A stretch of DNA of 63,626 bases from Desulfococcaceae bacterium HSG9 (GCA_030378005.1 JAUCGF010000092.1:1-63626); one strand, 5' to 3'. Shown: positions 45,709 through 58,462, numbered from the stretch's first letter. Made by a program: numbers and translations. Notes: generated by a model not told the origin, from the sequence alone.

Positions 45709-46908
45709 TCATTCAATAATTTCGCTGACCACACCCGCGCCGACTGTCCTGCCGCCCTCACGGATGGCGAACCTGAGTTCTTTTTCCATGGCTATCGGTG
45801 TAATCAAATCAGCTTCTATGGTCACATTATCTCCCGGCATGACCATTTCAACACCTTCGGGAAGAGTCAATATGCCCGTCACATCGGTCGTGCGAAAATA
45901 AAACTGAGGCCGGTATCCGCTGAAAAACGGGGTATGCCGTCCGCCCTCTTCCTTGCTCAACACATAAACTTCGGCTTTGAATTTGGTATGCGGCGTTATG
46001 GCTCCGGGTTTCGAGACCACCTGACCGCGTTCCACCTCGTCACGTTTGGTGCCGCGAATCAGCACGCCTATATTGTCGCCCGCACGTCCTTCGTCAAGCA
46101 GCTTGCGAAACATTTCAACGCCGGTGCATACCGTTTTCAATGTCGGACGCATCCCCACGATTTCAACGGGGTCGCCCACATGGATAATCCCGCGGTCCAC
46201 ACGGCCGGTGACCACCGTGCCGCGCCCGGAAATGCTGAAAACATCTTCGACAGGCATCAGAAACGGTTTGTCAACATCGCGTTTCGGTTCGGGGATGAAC
46301 GAATCGATGGCGTCCATCAGTTCAAACACGCATTTGGCTTCTTCACTGTTCGGGTCGTCGTTTTCCAATGCTCTGAGCGCGCTTCCGCGAATAATGGGCG
46401 TGTCGTCACCCGGAAATTCGTATTTGTCCAGCAATTCACGCAATTCCAGTTCGACCAACTCAATCAGTTCTTCCTCTTCGGGGTCAACCATATCGCATTT
46501 GTTCAGAAAAACCACTATCTGAGGCACTCCCACCTGACGGGCCAGCAAAATGTGTTCGCGCGTCTGAGGCATCGGACCGTCATCCGCTCCGACCACAAGA
46601 ATCGCGCCGTCCATCTGCGCCGCGCCGGTGATCATGTTTTTGATATAATCCGCATGGCCGGGGCAGTCCACATGGGCATAATGACGGTTGTCCGTCTCAT
46701 ATTCGACATGCGCCGTGGCGATTGTTATTCCACGCTCTTTTTCTTCCGGGGCTTTGTCGATCTGATCGAACGGAACAAAATCCGCCATGCCTTTCAAACC
46801 CATGTGTTTTGTTATCGCCGCAGTCAGTGTCGTTTTTCCATGATCGATATGGCCGATTGTACCGACATTCACATGCGGTTTCGTCCTCTCAAATTTTTCC
46901 TTCGCCAT
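45709..46908 (-). CDS. tuf: Elongation factor Tu, copy 1
   Basis: 399 residues. GTPase motifs [27 protein letters not shown] and LNKCDMVD. It delivers aminoacyl-tRNA. Start at 46908 because GAGGGG ends just before the earlier in-frame ATG (46914). Identical to the copy at 61194 except Val/Ile in [10 protein letters not shown]. It directly follows rpsG; fusA is missing from this position. Confidence 0.99.
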   Translation of the reverse strand: MAKEKFERTKPHVNVGTIGHIDHGKTTLTAAITKHMGLKGMADFVPFDQIDKAPEEKERGITIATAHVEYETDNRHYAHVDCPGHADYIKNMITGAAQMDGAILVVGADDGPMPQTREHILLARQVGVPQIVVFLNKCDMVDPEEEELIELVELELRELLDKYEFPGDDTPIIRGSALRALENDDPNSEEAKCVFELMDAIDSFIPEPKRDVDKPFLMPVEDVFSISGRGTVVTGRVDRGIIHVGDPVEIVGMRPTLKTVCTGVEMFRKLLDEGRAGDNIGVLIRGTKRDEVERGQVVSKPGAITPHTKFKAEVYVLSKEEGGRHTPFFSGYRPQFYFRTTDVTGILTLPEGVEMVMPGDNVTIEADLITPIAMEKELRFAIREGGRTVGAGVVSEIIE

Positions 46909-47010
46909 TTTCATCCCCTCAAATCAAATTGGAAACCAGATAAAACAATGTTCTTCCAACATATTTAATTAATTATAATATTTTTTGGTTCCTGCAAACT
47001 TCTGTAAATT

Positions 47011-47481
47011 TTACCATCTATAATGAGCAAAGGCTTTATTTGCCTCAGCCATTTTGTGAGTATCCTCTCGCTTTTTTATAGAAGCACCTCTGGAATTTGA
47101 AGCGTCCAACAACTCAGCCGCAAGTTTGTTCGCCATTCCTTTTTCAGAACGCTTACTGGCAAAAGTTTTTATCCAGCGAATACCAAGAGCGGTCCTTCTC
47201 GAAGGTCTTATCTCTTGAGGTATTTGGTAAGTAGAACCTCCGACTCGGCGCGATTTCACTTCAATCAGCGGTTTTACATTTTCGAGAGCCTTTTCAAACA
47301 CCTTGATTGGAGATTCATTGGTTTTTTTTTCAATGATGTCGAACGCTCTGTATAATATTGATTCAGCCGTACTCTTTTTGCCATCACGCATAATTGACGT
47401 TATAAATATAGCTGCAGTCGTATTATTATATTTTGAATCCGGAACGACCGACCTTTTAGGAACTTCTCTTCTTCTCGGCAT
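47011..47481 (-). CDS. rpsG: 30S ribosomal protein S7
   Basis: 156 residues, nucleator of the 30S head. Seen: [40 protein letters not shown] stretch, and [20 protein letters not shown] at the end. Confidence 0.99.
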   Translation of the reverse strand: MPRRREVPKRSVVPDSKYNNTTAAIFITSIMRDGKKSTAESILYRAFDIIEKKTNESPIKVFEKALENVKPLIEVKSRRVGGSTYQIPQEIRPSRRTALGIRWIKTFASKRSEKGMANKLAAELLDASNSRGASIKKREDTHKMAEANKAFAHYRW

Positions 47482-47556
47482 ACTTCACACCATTTCAATA
47501 TTGATTGTCATATAATTTTTATTCGTATTATACAATGCCATCATATACAGACCGTT

Positions 47557-47928
47557 TTATTTAGGTCGCTTGACACCGTATTTTGACCGCCCCTGCTTGC
47601 GGTCAATAACACCTAGAGTATCCAAGGTTCCTCTGACGATATGGTATCTTACACCGGGAAGGTCCTTTACACGGCCTCCGCGAACCAAAACAACAGAGTG
47701 TTCTTGAAGATTATGTCCGATGCCTGGGATGTATGCCGTCACTTCGATTCCCGTTGTCAACCTGATTCGAGCCACTTTGCGTAGAGCGGAATTGGGCTTT
47801 TTAGGAGTCGATGTATAAACGCGAGTGCATACGCCTCTTTTTTGTGGCGCCCCTTTTAAAGCCGGTGTATTGGTTTTCTTCTTAATACGCTTGCGCCCTT
47901 TTCTTACAAGCTGATTAATTGTTGGCAT
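47557..47928 (-). CDS. rpsL: 30S ribosomal protein S12
   Basis: 123 residues. Seen: [39 protein letters not shown] and the decoding loop [21 protein letters not shown] (in part). The lysines linked to streptomycin sensitivity are the wild-type residues. Confidence 0.99.
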   Translation of the reverse strand: MPTINQLVRKGRKRIKKKTNTPALKGAPQKRGVCTRVYTSTPKKPNSALRKVARIRLTTGIEVTAYIPGIGHNLQEHSVVLVRGGRVKDLPGVRYHIVRGTLDTLGVIDRKQGRSKYGVKRPK

Positions 47929-47983
47929 ATAATCCCTTTCGTTATCTTATTACAAAATCATTCCATCAACTGATAAAACGCAA

Positions 47984-48012
47984 TATGTACACATTAAATT
48001 ATTAACTGTCAA
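47984..48012 (-). promoter_or_regulatory. Promoter candidate for the rpsL-rpsG-tuf unit
   Basis: TTGACA (48007-48012), 17 nt, TACATA (47984-47989) on the minus strand, in the 181-nt rpoC-rpsL spacer. The -35 is perfect and the -10 weak. Confidence 0.45.
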
Positions 48013-48109
48013 GACAATTAATAGGCAAATTGAAAATAATTGATAGTATTCGAATTTTCCAGTCAGTACATGTAAATTGAATATTTGTGTTCATTCGTGG
48101 TTACAAATA

Positions 48110-51100
48110 CTAAGCCGTTTTCCATTCAATATTCAATTCACGATGCTTTGGGAATCCCGTACCAGCCGGTATGATACGTCCCATAATGACATTTTCCTTC
48201 AAGCCTTTCAGGTAGTCCTTTTTAGAGGCGATCACAGCTTCAGTTAATACTTTGGTTGTTTCCTGAAAGGAAGCCGCTGATATAAAACTATCTGTACTCA
48301 ACGACGCTTTGGTAATTCCTAAAATCAAAGGTTCGGCAACGGCCGGTTTGCCTCCTTCGGCACTGACAGCCATGTTTACATCTCTGAATTTAAGTTTATC
48401 AACCTGTTCTTCAGCAATAAAATCGGTGTCGCCAGGATCGATTACTTTGACCCGCCGCATCATCTGACGGACGATGACTTCAATATGTTTATCATTAATT
48501 TGAACACCTTGCAGCCGGTAAACTTCCTGCACTTCATCTGTCAAATATTGGGCAAGTTCGATTTCACCCTTGATGTTCAATACATCCTGCGGATTACGAG
48601 ACCCGCCGATAAGCGGATCGCCGGCGCGAACATAATCGCCTTCATAAACACTGATATGCTTTCCGCGAGGAATTAAATATTCTTTTTTGTCGCCGACTTC
48701 GTCAACCGGTGTTACAACAACTTTTTGTTTGCCTTTTTTGGTTGTTTTAGGAATGGAAACATAGCCGTCAATTTCAGTCAGAACAGCCAATTCTTTAGGT
48801 TTGCGCACTTCAAATAGCTCGGCCACACGTGGAAGGCCGCCTGTAATATCCTTAGTTTTAGTCGTCGCACGAGGCAACTTGGCCAGAATATCACCCGCTT
48901 TTATCATTTCACCTTCATCAACCAAAATAATGGCATCAATGGGTAGAAAATTACGTGCCATTCCGACACCACGAGGCAGCGCAATGGTTTCGTCGGAATT
49001 ATCTTTAATGGAAATACGCGGCCTGTCATCAACATTTTTAGATTCGATAATCGTGCGACTGGCTTTACCCGTCACCGGATCAACTTTATAATCCATCGTA
49101 CGTTTATCAATGATGTCACCGAATTTGACAATCCCATCCACTTCGCTTAAAATCGGAGTTGTGAAAGGGTCCCACACGGCCAATAAATCACCGGATTTAA
49201 CCGTGTCACCGTCCTCGACAGCAAGATGGGCTCCATAAATCACATGAAAACGCTCTCTTTCACGTCCGGAAGCACTGATAATAGAAAAATCACCTCCCTG
49301 ACGATTCATCACTACGATTTCATTGGCATCATTTTTGGCAGTTTGCAAATCAATAAATTGTATTGTTCCTTCAGAACGGGCTTTTATATCTGCCTGTTCA
49401 ACCCTTCGACTGGCCGTTCCACCGATATGAAATGTGCGCATCGTCAGTTGGGTTCCCGGTTCTCCAATGGATTGCGCTGCCAATATTCCGACGGCCTGAC
49501 CAATCTCAATTGTTGCGCCGTGCGCCAAATCACGACCATAACACGTTGCACATACACCATTATCGGTTTGACAAGTCAGTGCGGATCGAATTTTAACACT
49601 GGCGATATTAGCATTTTCAATTTTTTCAACAGCATCTTCATCAATTGCCCCGCCATTGTTAACAAGACATTCATCAGTGTAAGGATCGCGAATATCTTCA
49701 TTGGCTACGCGGCCTAATATTCGATCTCCAAGCCGTTGAATAATTTCACCGCCTTCCATAAGCGGTTCAACTTTAATGCCTCGCTGAGTTCCGCAATTTT
49801 CCTCAAGTATGGTGCAATCCTGAGATACATCAGCTAGACGGCGCGTTAAATAGCCTGAATTTGCGGTTTTGAGTGCGGTGTCAGCCAAGCCTTTACGGGC
49901 ACCATGAGTAGAGATAAAATATTGTAAAACGGACAGCCCTTCCCTGAAATTCGCCTGAATCGGCGTTTCGATTATCTCTCCGGAAGGTTTAGCCATCAAT
50001 CCTCGCATGCCGGCAAGTTGACGCATCTGATCTTTACTGCCGCGTGCGCCTGATTCTGCCATCATATAGATCGGATTAAAGCTTTCTTCATAAACGGGCC
50101 GTCCGTTTTCATCGGTTAGCTGGTTTCCATGTTCATCTTTGACACGCACAGTTTTCATCGAATCCATCATCGCCTCGGCGACTTCATCAGTCGCTTTGGC
50201 CCAGATATCCACAACTTTATTATACTTTTCACCGGGTGTAATCAGACCATCATTATACTGCGCATCAATTTTTACGACCTGCGTTTCCGCCGCTCGACAT
50301 ATTTTCCATTTGGACGGAGGAACGATCATGGCATCTATTGAAATAGACAAGCCACCCTCAGTGGAATAGTGATAACCGATATTTTTAAGCCTATCAGCCA
50401 TCATAACTGTGGCTTTTGGACCTAAATTACGATAAGCATAATCAATCAGTTTGCGAATAGCCCCTTTGTCTTGTATTTTATTCACAATCTCAAAAGGCAT
50501 ACCGGAACGTTTGTCGATAATCTTAAAAATATGCCAGGCGTTATCTACAAAAACTTCGCAACTGATGCCATTCACAGGCAATGCAAAGATTGTTTCTGCT
50601 TCGGCTTTACGGTCGCCGAATCTCTCTATGAATTCATCTTTGTTAAGCCATCCGATAAGGCCATTCGGATTGTTATGACTGGATTCTTCATCCTTTTCTT
50701 TTTGCTCTTCTTCTTTTAAGATTAAGCTGTCAGGTTCTTGAGACGCTTCATTCAGGCTTGAAGTGGAAAGATTGGACAATTCGGCAGACAGATCATCAAA
50801 GTTCTCTCCCGCGTTCAATCGTTCCGAAATTTCACGCGCAACATCTCTGTCAGAGGTAACAATATGTTTCAGTTTCAATATATTGTTTTCCGGAATAATT
50901 TCCCATAATAAAATACGTCCAACCGTGGTTTTTACGATTTCATCCTTGATACGAACCCGAATCGCTGCATGCAAATCCGCAACACCGGAGTTATAGGCGG
51001 AACGTACTTCATCAAAATCAGCAAAAAGTTTGCCGGAACCACGCGCATTTCTAACTGAACGCGTCATATAGTATGTGCCCAGAACAATATCCTGACTCGG

Positions 51101-52603
51101 TACGATGATAGGGCTTCCATTGGCCGGAGATAAAATATTATTACTTGAAAGCATTAAAATCCGTGCTTCGATTTGCGCTTCAACTGAAAGCGGAATATGG
51201 ATCGCCATCTGGTCGCCATCAAAGTCGGCATTAAAAGCCGTACAGACAAGCGGGTGCAATTGCATGGCTTTGCCTTCAATCAGAATGGGTTCAAATGCCT
51301 GGAATCCAAGTCGATGAAGCGTGGGGGCGCGATTTAGCATTACCGGGTATTCGCGGACGACTTCATCTAACGTATCCCATACTTCGGGTTCTTCGCGTTC
51401 AACCATGCGTTTGGCACTTTTAACTGTTGAAACCAGCCCTTTTTTTTCCAAAAGGTAATAAACAAAAGGTTTGAACAGTTCCAAAGCGATTTTTTTAGGC
51501 AGACCGCATTGATGCAATCGAAGTTCGGGGCCGACGGTGACAACTGTTCGACCGGAGTAATCTACCCGTTTGCCAAGTAAATTTTGACGAAAGCGCCCCT
51601 GTTTGCCTTTGAGTGTGTCACTTAAAGATTTCAAGGGCCTTTTATTGGTACCTGTAATGGTCCGACCGTGGCGTCCGTTGTCAAATAAAACATCAACAGC
51701 TTCCTGAAGCATCCGTTTTTCATTGCGCACAATAATATCGGGAGCTTTCAACTCGATCAGACGTTTTAAGCGATTATTCCGGTTGATCACTCTACGGTAA
51801 AGATCGTTGAGGTCTGATGTGGCAAACCGTCCTCCTTCAAGGGGAACCAAGGGGCGTAAGTCCGGCGGAAGCACCGGAATAACTTCCAAAATCATCCATG
51901 TCGGGTCAACCTCGGAACGTCGAAAAGCATCAATGATCTTCAATCGTTTTGCAAATTTTTGTCTTTTGGCGACCGAACCTGTCTTTTTAATATCTGTTTT
52001 CAGATTTTTATATTCCGTTTCCAGATCAATGCGGGACAGCATTTCTTGTATGGCTTCAGCACCGATGCCATATTCAAAGGCCGGCCCGTAGCGGTCAAGC
52101 GCATCCTGATATTGTTCGGGAGAAAGGAGTTGTCCGTAATTCAGATCGGTTTCCTTGGGGTCCAGTACGATATAACAGTCAAAATAAAGAACTTTCTCGA
52201 CATTTTTTAACGAAATATCAAGTAAGTTGCATATTTTGCTAGGCAGACTTTTCAAAAACCATATATGTGCGCAAGGGGTCGCCAATTCAATATGTGCCAT
52301 GCGTTCGCGGCGAACTTTGGATTGAATAACTTCCACGCCGCATTTTTCACAAATGACACCGCGGTGTTTCATACGTTTATACTTACCGCAATTGCATTCA
52401 TAATCCTTGGTCGGGCCGAAAATTTTAGCGCAAAAAAGCCCATCACGTTCAGGCTTGAAAGTCCGATAATTGATCGTTTCCGGTTTTTTGATTTCACCGT
52501 GCGACCATTGCAGAATCGTTTCAGGCGAGGCTAAAGCAACTTGAACACTATCATAAAGCTTGGGATTCGTCGGTTTAGCGAAAAAATCGTATACTGTTTC
52601 CAA
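48110..52603 (-). CDS. rpoC: RNA polymerase beta' subunit with a parvulin-like insertion
   Basis: About 1497 residues. Catalytic [16 protein letters not shown]-terminal zinc site [20 protein letters not shown], second zinc site [13 protein letters not shown], bridge and trigger regions all present. I start it at TTG 52603 ([18 protein letters not shown]): AGGAG lies 6 nt upstream, whereas the ATG at 52657 has no ribosome-binding site and its 18 extra codons are translated spacer repeat. An insertion of ~125 residues at 50504-50881 separates [13 protein letters not shown] from MPFEIVNK, which are adjacent in E. coli. Confidence 0.98.
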   Translation of the reverse strand: METVYDFFAKPTNPKLYDSVQVALASPETILQWSHGEIKKPETINYRTFKPERDGLFCAKIFGPTKDYECNCGKYKRMKHRGVICEKCGVEVIQSKVRRERMAHIELATPCAHIWFLKSLPSKICNLLDISLKNVEKVLYFDCYIVLDPKETDLNYGQLLSPEQYQDALDRYGPAFEYGIGAEAIQEMLSRIDLETEYKNLKTDIKKTGSVAKRQKFAKRLKIIDAFRRSEVDPTWMILEVIPVLPPDLRPLVPLEGGRFATSDLNDLYRRVINRNNRLKRLIELKAPDIIVRNEKRMLQEAVDVLFDNGRHGRTITGTNKRPLKSLSDTLKGKQGRFRQNLLGKRVDYSGRTVVTVGPELRLHQCGLPKKIALELFKPFVYYLLEKKGLVSTVKSAKRMVEREEPEVWDTLDEVVREYPVMLNRAPTLHRLGFQAFEPILIEGKAMQLHPLVCTAFNADFDGDQMAIHIPLSVEAQIEARILMLSSNNILSPANGSPIIVPSQDIVLGTYYMTRSVRNARGSGKLFADFDEVRSAYNSGVADLHAAIRVRIKDEIVKTTVGRILLWEIIPENNILKLKHIVTSDRDVAREISERLNAGENFDDLSAELSNLSTSSLNEASQEPDSLILKEEEQKEKDEESSHNNPNGLIGWLNKDEFIERFGDRKAEAETIFALPVNGISCEVFVDNAWHIFKIIDKRSGMPFEIVNKIQDKGAIRKLIDYAYRNLGPKATVMMADRLKNIGYHYSTEGGLSISIDAMIVPPSKWKICRAAETQVVKIDAQYNDGLITPGEKYNKVVDIWAKATDEVAEAMMDSMKTVRVKDEHGNQLTDENGRPVYEESFNPIYMMAESGARGSKDQMRQLAGMRGLMAKPSGEIIETPIQANFREGLSVLQYFISTHGARKGLADTALKTANSGYLTRRLADVSQDCTILEENCGTQRGIKVEPLMEGGEIIQRLGDRILGRVANEDIRDPYTDECLVNNGGAIDEDAVEKIENANIASVKIRSALTCQTDNGVCATCYGRDLAHGATIEIGQAVGILAAQSIGEPGTQLTMRTFHIGGTASRRVEQADIKARSEGTIQFIDLQTAKNDANEIVVMNRQGGDFSIISASGRERERFHVIYGAHLAVEDGDTVKSGDLLAVWDPFTTPILSEVDGIVKFGDIIDKRTMDYKVDPVTGKASRTIIESKNVDDRPRISIKDNSDETIALPRGVGMARNFLPIDAIILVDEGEMIKAGDILAKLPRATTKTKDITGGLPRVAELFEVRKPKELAVLTEIDGYVSIPKTTKKGKQKVVVTPVDEVGDKKEYLIPRGKHISVYEGDYVRAGDPLIGGSRNPQDVLNIKGEIELAQYLTDEVQEVYRLQGVQINDKHIEVIVRQMMRRVKVIDPGDTDFIAEEQVDKLKFRDVNMAVSAEGGKPAVAEPLILGITKASLSTDSFISAASFQETTKVLTEAVIASKKDYLKGLKENVIMGRIIPAGTGFPKHRELNIEWKTA
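50504..50881 (-). other. Parvulin-like domain inserted in RpoC
   Basis: Reads [20 protein letters not shown] then [12 protein letters not shown], a charged low-complexity loop, [37 protein letters not shown] and [13 protein letters not shown]. This order matches the PpiC/parvulin rotamase pattern (A..i...l..G..F..lA...S; G.lGw....; f.L..G.is..v....G.hi..v). Resemblance judged by eye. Confidence 0.7.
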
Positions 52604-52690
52604 AGCAGACTCCTGTGGAATGTGGAATTTGTAACTCGGAATATGGAAATCCTCCATTCCGAATTACGCATTCATCATAATGTTCTATGT
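52604..52690. repeat. Heptad-phased rpoB-rpoC spacer
   Basis: On the minus strand ATTCGGAATGGAGGATTTCC, then ATTCCGAGTTACAAATTCC and ACATTCC, in 7-nt steps. It explains the false RpoC extension. Confidence 0.55.
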
Positions 52691-55600
52691 TTATCTTCTC
52701 TTCTCATTCAGCGTCACTTCTATTCCCAGACTTTGCAATTCTTTAGTCAGAACCCTGAAGGACTCCGGAATACCCGGTTCCAGCGTATTGTGACCTTTCA
52801 CAATTTTTTCATACATCCGTGTTCTTCCGGCCATATCATCCGCTTTTACCGTTAAAAACTCCTGAAGCGTAGAAGCGGCACCGTAAGCTTCCATCGCCCA
52901 AACTTCCATCTCGCCGAGACGTTGCCCTCCGAACTGGGCTTTGCCTCCTAACGGCTGTTGTGTTACAAGCGAGTAAGGCCCGATTGAGCGCGCATGGATT
53001 TTATCATCCACCAAATGGTGAAGTTTCAACATATACATCGTGCCAACAGTTATTTTGCCTTTGAATTTTTCTCCGGTGCGTCCGTCATACAATGTTGCCT
53101 GAGCGGTCTGGCTTAAACCGGCCTCTTTTAAAAGCGCTTTGATTTCATCCTCTTTAGCACCGTCAAAAACCGGTGTCGCAATATGCACTCCTTCGCGATA
53201 ATACCCGGCCAATGCCTCCAATTCAGCATCATCTAATTCGGACAATTCTGATGATTGATCGAGCATAGGTACAATCTCCTTATCTGTTTGGACATTCACC
53301 TTTTCCATTGTTTTGGCTACAGAATTGGAAAAAATACGCTTCATCTTGTCCCGTAAATCGGTTAATTGCCTTTCTTCCAGCAATTTATTGACTTGTAACC
53401 CGAGTTCTCTGGCCGCATACCCAAGGTGAATTTCCAAAACCTGGCCGACATTCATACGTGAAGGAACGCCCAAAGGATTCAACACCATATCAACAGTTGT
53501 ACCGTCTTTGAAGTAAGGAAGATCTTCCTGTGGCAAAATGCGTGAAACAACACCTTTGTTGCCATGCCGGCCGGCCATTTTATCGCCTACGGAAAGTTTG
53601 CGTTTCATAGCGACATAGACCTTTACCATTTTAATTACGCCGGGAGGCAAATCGTCTCCTTTTTCAAAACGTGCGACACTTTTGTAGAACGCATCATTGC
53701 AACGCTTTATTTCCTGTTTGTATTTTTGCAGCAGGGTATCGACCCGTTCTGTACATTTTTCATCTGTGAGTACTAAACGTTCAAATATGGATAAAGGTAA
53801 ATTTTCTGATTGTTCTGACCAAAAACTTGAATCAATCACAGCACCCTTGGCAATCAGCACTTTGCGGTTCAGTTTTAAGTTTGCAGCAGATGTCTGTCCC
53901 GCCAGCAGTTTTGCAAGTGCCTTACGTGCCATTACATCAACTATCGAGCGTTCATCTTCACGTTTTTTCTCAAGAATTTCGATTTCACGGTCTTCAATCA
54001 GACGCGTCCGTTCATCTTTTTCAACACCTCGCCTTGAAAAAACTTTGGCGTCAATCACGATGCCTTGCACACCCGGAGGGACGCGTAACGATGTGTCTTT
54101 GACATCACCGGCTTTCTCTCCAAAAATAGCGCGTAAAAGTTTTTCTTCGGGGGATAATTGAGTTTCGCCCTTAGGTGTGATTTTGCCTGCCAGGATATCA
54201 CCGGGGCGCACTTCCGCACCCAATACGATGACGCCGCTGTCATCCAAATATTTTAAAGCGTCTTCACCCACATTGGGAATATCTCTGGTGATATCCTCTT
54301 TACCGAGTTTGGTGTCTCTGGCAATGATTTCAAATTCTTCAATGTGAATAGATGTATATACACCTTCGCGATGGAGTCTTTCACTCACCAAAATCGAATC
54401 TTCAAAATTATATCCGCCCCAAGGCATAAAAGCGACGATCACATTTTTCCCAAGGGCCAACTCACCCTGATCGGTCGCAGGTCCATCGGCAATTATTTGA
54501 CCAGCTTTCACACGCTGGCCTTTTTTCACTATTGGACGATGATTAAAACATGTATTCTGGTTTGTACGGATAAATTTAGAAAGACTGTAAACCGGCGAAA
54601 TATCATTTTCAAGCGAATCATATCGAATGATGATGCGTGATGCATCAACATCGGTAACAACCCCATCCGCTTTGGCAACAGTGGTCACCCCTGAATCTTT
54701 AGCCACCACGTTTTCAATTCCGGTACCCACCAAGGGCGCACTCGGGGTAAGCAAAGGCACTGCCTGACGCATCATATTAGAACCCATAAGGGCGCGGTTG
54801 GCGTCATCGTTTTCCAGAAAAGGTATTAAAGAAGCTGAGACACTTACCAATTGGTTAGGAGAAACATCCATCAGCTCAATGTTCTCAGATGATGTCATCA
54901 TCAGTTCACCCTCAACACGCGATGTCACCATTGGGTTAACATAGCGTCCCCGATCATTTAACGGCGCGTTTGCTTGCGCAATGGGAATCTGTTTTTCATC
55001 AAAGGCGGTTAAAAACTTGACTTGCGTTGTAACAGCGCCATTTTCGACAACACGATAAGGCGTTTCGATAAATCCGTATTGATTGACATTGGCATAAGTG
55101 CTTAATGAAACAATCAGCCCGATATTCGGGCCTTCAGGTGTTTCAATCGGACAGATTCGTCCATAATGCGATGGATGAACATCACGCACTTCAAAGCCGG
55201 CGCGTTCACGAGTCAGACCACCCGGACCCAATGCGGAAAGACGGCGTTTATGGGTTGTTTCTGATAAAGCGTTGGTTTGATCCATAAACTGGCTTAATTG
55301 GCTTGTGCCGAAAAATTCTTTCACTACCGACGTAACCGGTTTGGGATTGACCAAATCATCAGGCATGAGCGCATCAACTTCTTGCAGACTCATACGTTCT
55401 TTGATTGCGCGTTCCATACGCACAAGGCCGATACGATACTGATTTTCCAATAACTCGCCAACCGAACGCACGCGGCGGTTACCGAGATGGTCGATGTCGT
55501 CAACAACGCCTTGAGTTTCACGCAATTCAATCATCTTCTTCGTTGTGAGCAGAATATCTTCTTTACGAAGCGTTTTGACATTATTAGGCGTGTCAATACC

Positions 55601-57070
55601 AAGACGACTGTTAATTTTATGGCGTCCGACAATAGAAAGGTCATAATAAGACGGTTTAAAGAACATGTTGTCAACGAAATCCTGAGCTACATCAGCCGTT
55701 GCCGGATTTCCCGGCCGCAGTCTGCGGTAGAGTTCAAGCATGGCTTCTTCACGTCCGTCAACTTTATCCAGCATCAGCGTTCGATGAATTGAAATACTTT
55801 TTTTGCTAGGCGTCACATCAATAAGGTCAATCGTCGTTACGCCTTCTTCGAGCAACTCAGTATATAAACTTTCTGTTAAGAATTCATTCGGTCGAATGAT
55901 TATTTGCTGAGTTAGCGGTGTTATAACTGTTCGAGCCGCAACAAAAGCATTATTTTCGTTGAAAAAATCTTCTGCCGGAATGGGAATTCGGTCTATTGCG
56001 GCCGCTTTAAGATTGTCAATGACTCTGCGTGTAAACGGTTTTCCTCTTTTTATAACCAATTTATCGGTATCAGGATTTACAATATCCACAGGTGCGCGCC
56101 GGTTTTTCATAAGCGACGCGTCAAAATGAAACGCATGCAGGCAAATCAGTTCTTGATATTTAATTCGGTTGTCGTAACCGATTTCCATATCTAAAGCTTG
56201 ATAAAACGCTTCACGATGATACTCGCGTTTTACTAAATTTGCCAAACCGCTGACAATTTCTTCAGGAAGTTTTCCAGATAATTCCTGCATCTCAGTTGGC
56301 AGCATAAAGAAACCGATTTTGAGGCTGATTGCAGACTCGGACGTTTTTGCATCCAGAATATAAGTTTCCGCACGGCCATAAAAAAATTCGAGAATATCTT
56401 CAACGGTATATCCGAAAGTTTTAAACAAAAGCGTAATTGGAAATTTACGACGTCGATCAATACGGATATTCACAATCGCTTTGTGATCAATTTCCATATC
56501 CACCCAAGAGCCTCGCACTGGAATAATGCGTGCGCTGTAAATCACTTTGCCGCTGGAATGGCTTTTGCCTTTATCATGAGCGAAAAAGACACCGGATGAC
56601 CTATGGAGTTGGCTTACGACGACACGTTCGGTTCCGTTAATGACAAAGGTTCCTCGTGAAGTCATCAAAGGGAGGGCACCGAAAAAAATTTCCTGCTCTT
56701 TAATATCTCGAATACTGGAAACCCCGGTTTCTTTATCAACATCATATACTACTAACCGCACCGTAATACGAATCGGTATTTCGTATGTAATACCGCTGTG
56801 GATGCATTCATCCACATCATTTTTCGATTCTGCAAAGCGATAAGAAACAAATTCAAGAGATGCACACCCTGTAAAATCTTTAATCGGGAAAACGGAGTGA
56901 AAAACAGTCTGTAGGCCGATTTCATCTCTTTGTTCCGGTTCTGTATCCTTTTGCAAAAATCGGTTATACGATTCACGCTGCACTCCGATAAGGTCAGGAA
57001 TATCGGTTATTTTTTTAATTTTACCGAAATTTTTACGAATACGTCGAACTGCCACAGGCTTTGCGGACAT
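52691..57070 (-). CDS. rpoB: RNA polymerase beta subunit
   Basis: 1459 residues, longer than the E. coli enzyme (1342). Recognised by the rifampicin-pocket region [20 protein letters not shown] and [20 protein letters not shown], the [17 protein letters not shown] motif and the C-terminal [20 protein letters not shown]. Ribosome-binding site CAAGGAGAT precedes ATG 57070. rplL lies 202 nt upstream and rpoC follows. Confidence 0.99.
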   Translation of the reverse strand: MSAKPVAVRRIRKNFGKIKKITDIPDLIGVQRESYNRFLQKDTEPEQRDEIGLQTVFHSVFPIKDFTGCASLEFVSYRFAESKNDVDECIHSGITYEIPIRITVRLVVYDVDKETGVSSIRDIKEQEIFFGALPLMTSRGTFVINGTERVVVSQLHRSSGVFFAHDKGKSHSSGKVIYSARIIPVRGSWVDMEIDHKAIVNIRIDRRRKFPITLLFKTFGYTVEDILEFFYGRAETYILDAKTSESAISLKIGFFMLPTEMQELSGKLPEEIVSGLANLVKREYHREAFYQALDMEIGYDNRIKYQELICLHAFHFDASLMKNRRAPVDIVNPDTDKLVIKRGKPFTRRVIDNLKAAAIDRIPIPAEDFFNENNAFVAARTVITPLTQQIIIRPNEFLTESLYTELLEEGVTTIDLIDVTPSKKSISIHRTLMLDKVDGREEAMLELYRRLRPGNPATADVAQDFVDNMFFKPSYYDLSIVGRHKINSRLGIDTPNNVKTLRKEDILLTTKKMIELRETQGVVDDIDHLGNRRVRSVGELLENQYRIGLVRMERAIKERMSLQEVDALMPDDLVNPKPVTSVVKEFFGTSQLSQFMDQTNALSETTHKRRLSALGPGGLTRERAGFEVRDVHPSHYGRICPIETPEGPNIGLIVSLSTYANVNQYGFIETPYRVVENGAVTTQVKFLTAFDEKQIPIAQANAPLNDRGRYVNPMVTSRVEGELMMTSSENIELMDVSPNQLVSVSASLIPFLENDDANRALMGSNMMRQAVPLLTPSAPLVGTGIENVVAKDSGVTTVAKADGVVTDVDASRIIIRYDSLENDISPVYSLSKFIRTNQNTCFNHRPIVKKGQRVKAGQIIADGPATDQGELALGKNVIVAFMPWGGYNFEDSILVSERLHREGVYTSIHIEEFEIIARDTKLGKEDITRDIPNVGEDALKYLDDSGVIVLGAEVRPGDILAGKITPKGETQLSPEEKLLRAIFGEKAGDVKDTSLRVPPGVQGIVIDAKVFSRRGVEKDERTRLIEDREIEILEKKREDERSIVDVMARKALAKLLAGQTSAANLKLNRKVLIAKGAVIDSSFWSEQSENLPLSIFERLVLTDEKCTERVDTLLQKYKQEIKRCNDAFYKSVARFEKGDDLPPGVIKMVKVYVAMKRKLSVGDKMAGRHGNKGVVSRILPQEDLPYFKDGTTVDMVLNPLGVPSRMNVGQVLEIHLGYAARELGLQVNKLLEERQLTDLRDKMKRIFSNSVAKTMEKVNVQTDKEIVPMLDQSSELSELDDAELEALAGYYREGVHIATPVFDGAKEDEIKALLKEAGLSQTAQATLYDGRTGEKFKGKITVGTMYMLKLHHLVDDKIHARSIGPYSLVTQQPLGGKAQFGGQRLGEMEVWAMEAYGAASTLQEFLTVKADDMAGRTRMYEKIVKGHNTLEPGIPESFRVLTKELQSLGIEVTLNEKRR

Positions 57071-57138
57071 AGTATCTCCTTGAAGATCGGATTAAAAGAG
57101 GTTGAAACCGCTTCTTATTAAATCCAATAACAAAATGC

Positions 57139-57182
57139 CGATTTATCCCCTGCCTTTGTAGGCTCAGGAAAGGGATTTATCG
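57139..57182 (-). other. Imperfect dyad in the rplL-rpoB spacer
   Basis: CGATTTATCCC (57139-57149) and GGGATTTATCG (57172-57182) flank GCCTTTGTAGGC, itself able to pair. In other bacteria this spacer holds an attenuator or RNase III site that lowers rpoB relative to rplL. Pairing here is imperfect. Confidence 0.4.
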
Positions 57183-57272
57183 ACATTTAAATTAAAAGCC
57201 TTAACATTAAATCACTTCACACTAAAGCTGTAAAGATGTAGGTATAAAGATTATAAATTCAAGTTTTTGCCT

Positions 57273-57656
57273 TTATTTCAGCTCTACCTGGGCACCGACT
57301 TCTTCTAATTGAGCTTTAATTTTTTCGGCATCTTCTTTGGCGATTCCTTCTTTGACAGGTGAAGGCACATTATCCACAAGCGTTTTTGCATCTTTCAAAC
57401 CAAGTCCGGTAATCACGCGAACTTCCTTAATCACTTGAATTTTTTTATCCCCAAAGGTGGTTAGAATAACATCGAATTCAGTTTGTTCGGCTTCCTCTTC
57501 AGCTTGTGTATCGCCACCGCCGGGGGCCATCATTGCCATGGGAGCAGCTGCTGAAACGCCGAATTTTTCTTCCATCTCTTTGACTAACTCCGATAACTCA
57601 AGCACTGACATGTTTGCAATAAACTCAATTACATCGTCCTTACTAATATCTGCCAT
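57273..57656 (-). CDS. rplL: 50S ribosomal protein L7/L12
   Basis: 127 residues. N-terminal dimerisation helices ([20 protein letters not shown]), a hinge, and the C-domain [21 protein letters not shown]. Forms the multimeric stalk that recruits GTPase factors. Start 57656 follows a GGAGGG site; the longer frame to 57698 would translate part of the CRISPR-like repeat just upstream. Confidence 0.99.
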   Translation of the reverse strand: MADISKDDVIEFIANMSVLELSELVKEMEEKFGVSAAAPMAMMAPGGGDTQAEEEAEQTEFDVILTTFGDKKIQVIKEVRVITGLGLKDAKTLVDNVPSPVKEGIAKEDAEKIKAQLEEVGAQVELK

Positions 57657-57678
57657 TTTTCCCTCCGATTTTACTTTT

Positions 57679-57710
57679 GTTTCAATCCACACGCCCACAC
57701 AGGGCGAGAT
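57679..57710 (-). repeat. CRISPR type I-C-like repeat, copy 2 (rplJ-rplL junction)
   Basis: 32 nt, 27 identical to the copy at 58463-58494. Read with the mRNA it ends GTGGATTGAAAC and contains CGCCC-TGTGT-GGGCG, a 5-bp stem. It lies between the rplJ stop and the rplL ribosome-binding site. Confidence 0.75.
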
Positions 57711-57744
57711 TTTTTTTAAATTATAAGTTTAAATTTCAAACTTA

Positions 57745-58266
57745 TCAAGCGCTCTCTTTTTGTTCTTTTATAGCCGTTAACACATTAAGGAATTGTGATG
57801 TAACACCACTGAGAACACGCACCAACGCAGACGGGACTCCGTTCATTGCTGAAAGTACTTGCCCCAGAAGAATATCCCGTGGCGGGAGTGCCGAAAGCGC
57901 CTTAATGTCCGCATGATCAAGAACCTTACCGTTCATAACACCGGTTTTAATCTCAAGCGCTTTGTTTTCTTTAGCAAAAGCCATTAATATTTTTGCCGGT
58001 GCAACAGGGTCATCCTCGCAATATGCAACTCCGCTGGGTCCTTTAAAATAATCTTTAATTACAGCAACATCTGTGTTCTCAGATGCTCTGATAAGTAAAG
58101 AATTTTTAACAACTCGATATTCAACACCGCCTTCTCTGAGTTTGCGGCGCAATGCATTCATCGTCGTTACATTAAGCCCCTTATAGTCGGTCAGAATGAC
58201 AATCTGCGCTTTTGTAAATTTAGCGTGCATCGCTGCAACGATATTTTTTTTCTGTTCAATATTCAT
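57745..58266 (-). CDS. rplJ: 50S ribosomal protein L10
   Basis: 173 residues, base of the L7/L12 stalk. Seen: TKAQIVILTDYKGLNVTTMN, LRRKLREGGVEYRVVKNSLL and YFKGPSGVAYCEDDPVAPAK. Preceded by a leader that resembles the L10-autoregulated element and by a CRISPR-like repeat. Confidence 0.98.
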   Translation of the reverse strand: MNIEQKKNIVAAMHAKFTKAQIVILTDYKGLNVTTMNALRRKLREGGVEYRVVKNSLLIRASENTDVAVIKDYFKGPSGVAYCEDDPVAPAKILMAFAKENKALEIKTGVMNGKVLDHADIKALSALPPRDILLGQVLSAMNGVPSALVRVLSGVTSQFLNVLTAIKEQKESA

Positions 58267-58339
58267 TTTTATCGCCCTTTATATAACAGTTTGTATAAAT
58301 GACGAACACCTCCTTTCGTCTTGTTAAAAACCGAAGGTA

Positions 58340-58430
58340 TTTATTATAGATTGACAGGCGTAATCCTATCTCAGCAGGTTGGCGCAGCCAATTAAACACA
58401 ATAATTATTAAGTGTGCCTACGGTCTTTGA
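58340..58430 (-). promoter_or_regulatory. Ribosomal protein L10 leader (putative)
   Basis: The mRNA reads AAGACCGUAGGCACAC, then an AU-rich arm, then GCGCCAACCUGCUGAGAU. This resembles the conserved core of bacterial L10 leaders, which bind L10(L12)4 and repress translation. Assigned by memory of the motif, without a covariance search. Confidence 0.55.
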
Positions 58431-58462
58431 CAGAAAAATAATCAGTAGTAGATTTTAGTTTG

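Noticed and set aside
45643..46968. Long plus-strand ORF opposite tuf (and its twin at 61419-62435)
   Set aside because: It is the antisense shadow of a GC-biased, highly conserved gene, and no protein family is recognisable. The twin exists only because tuf is duplicated.
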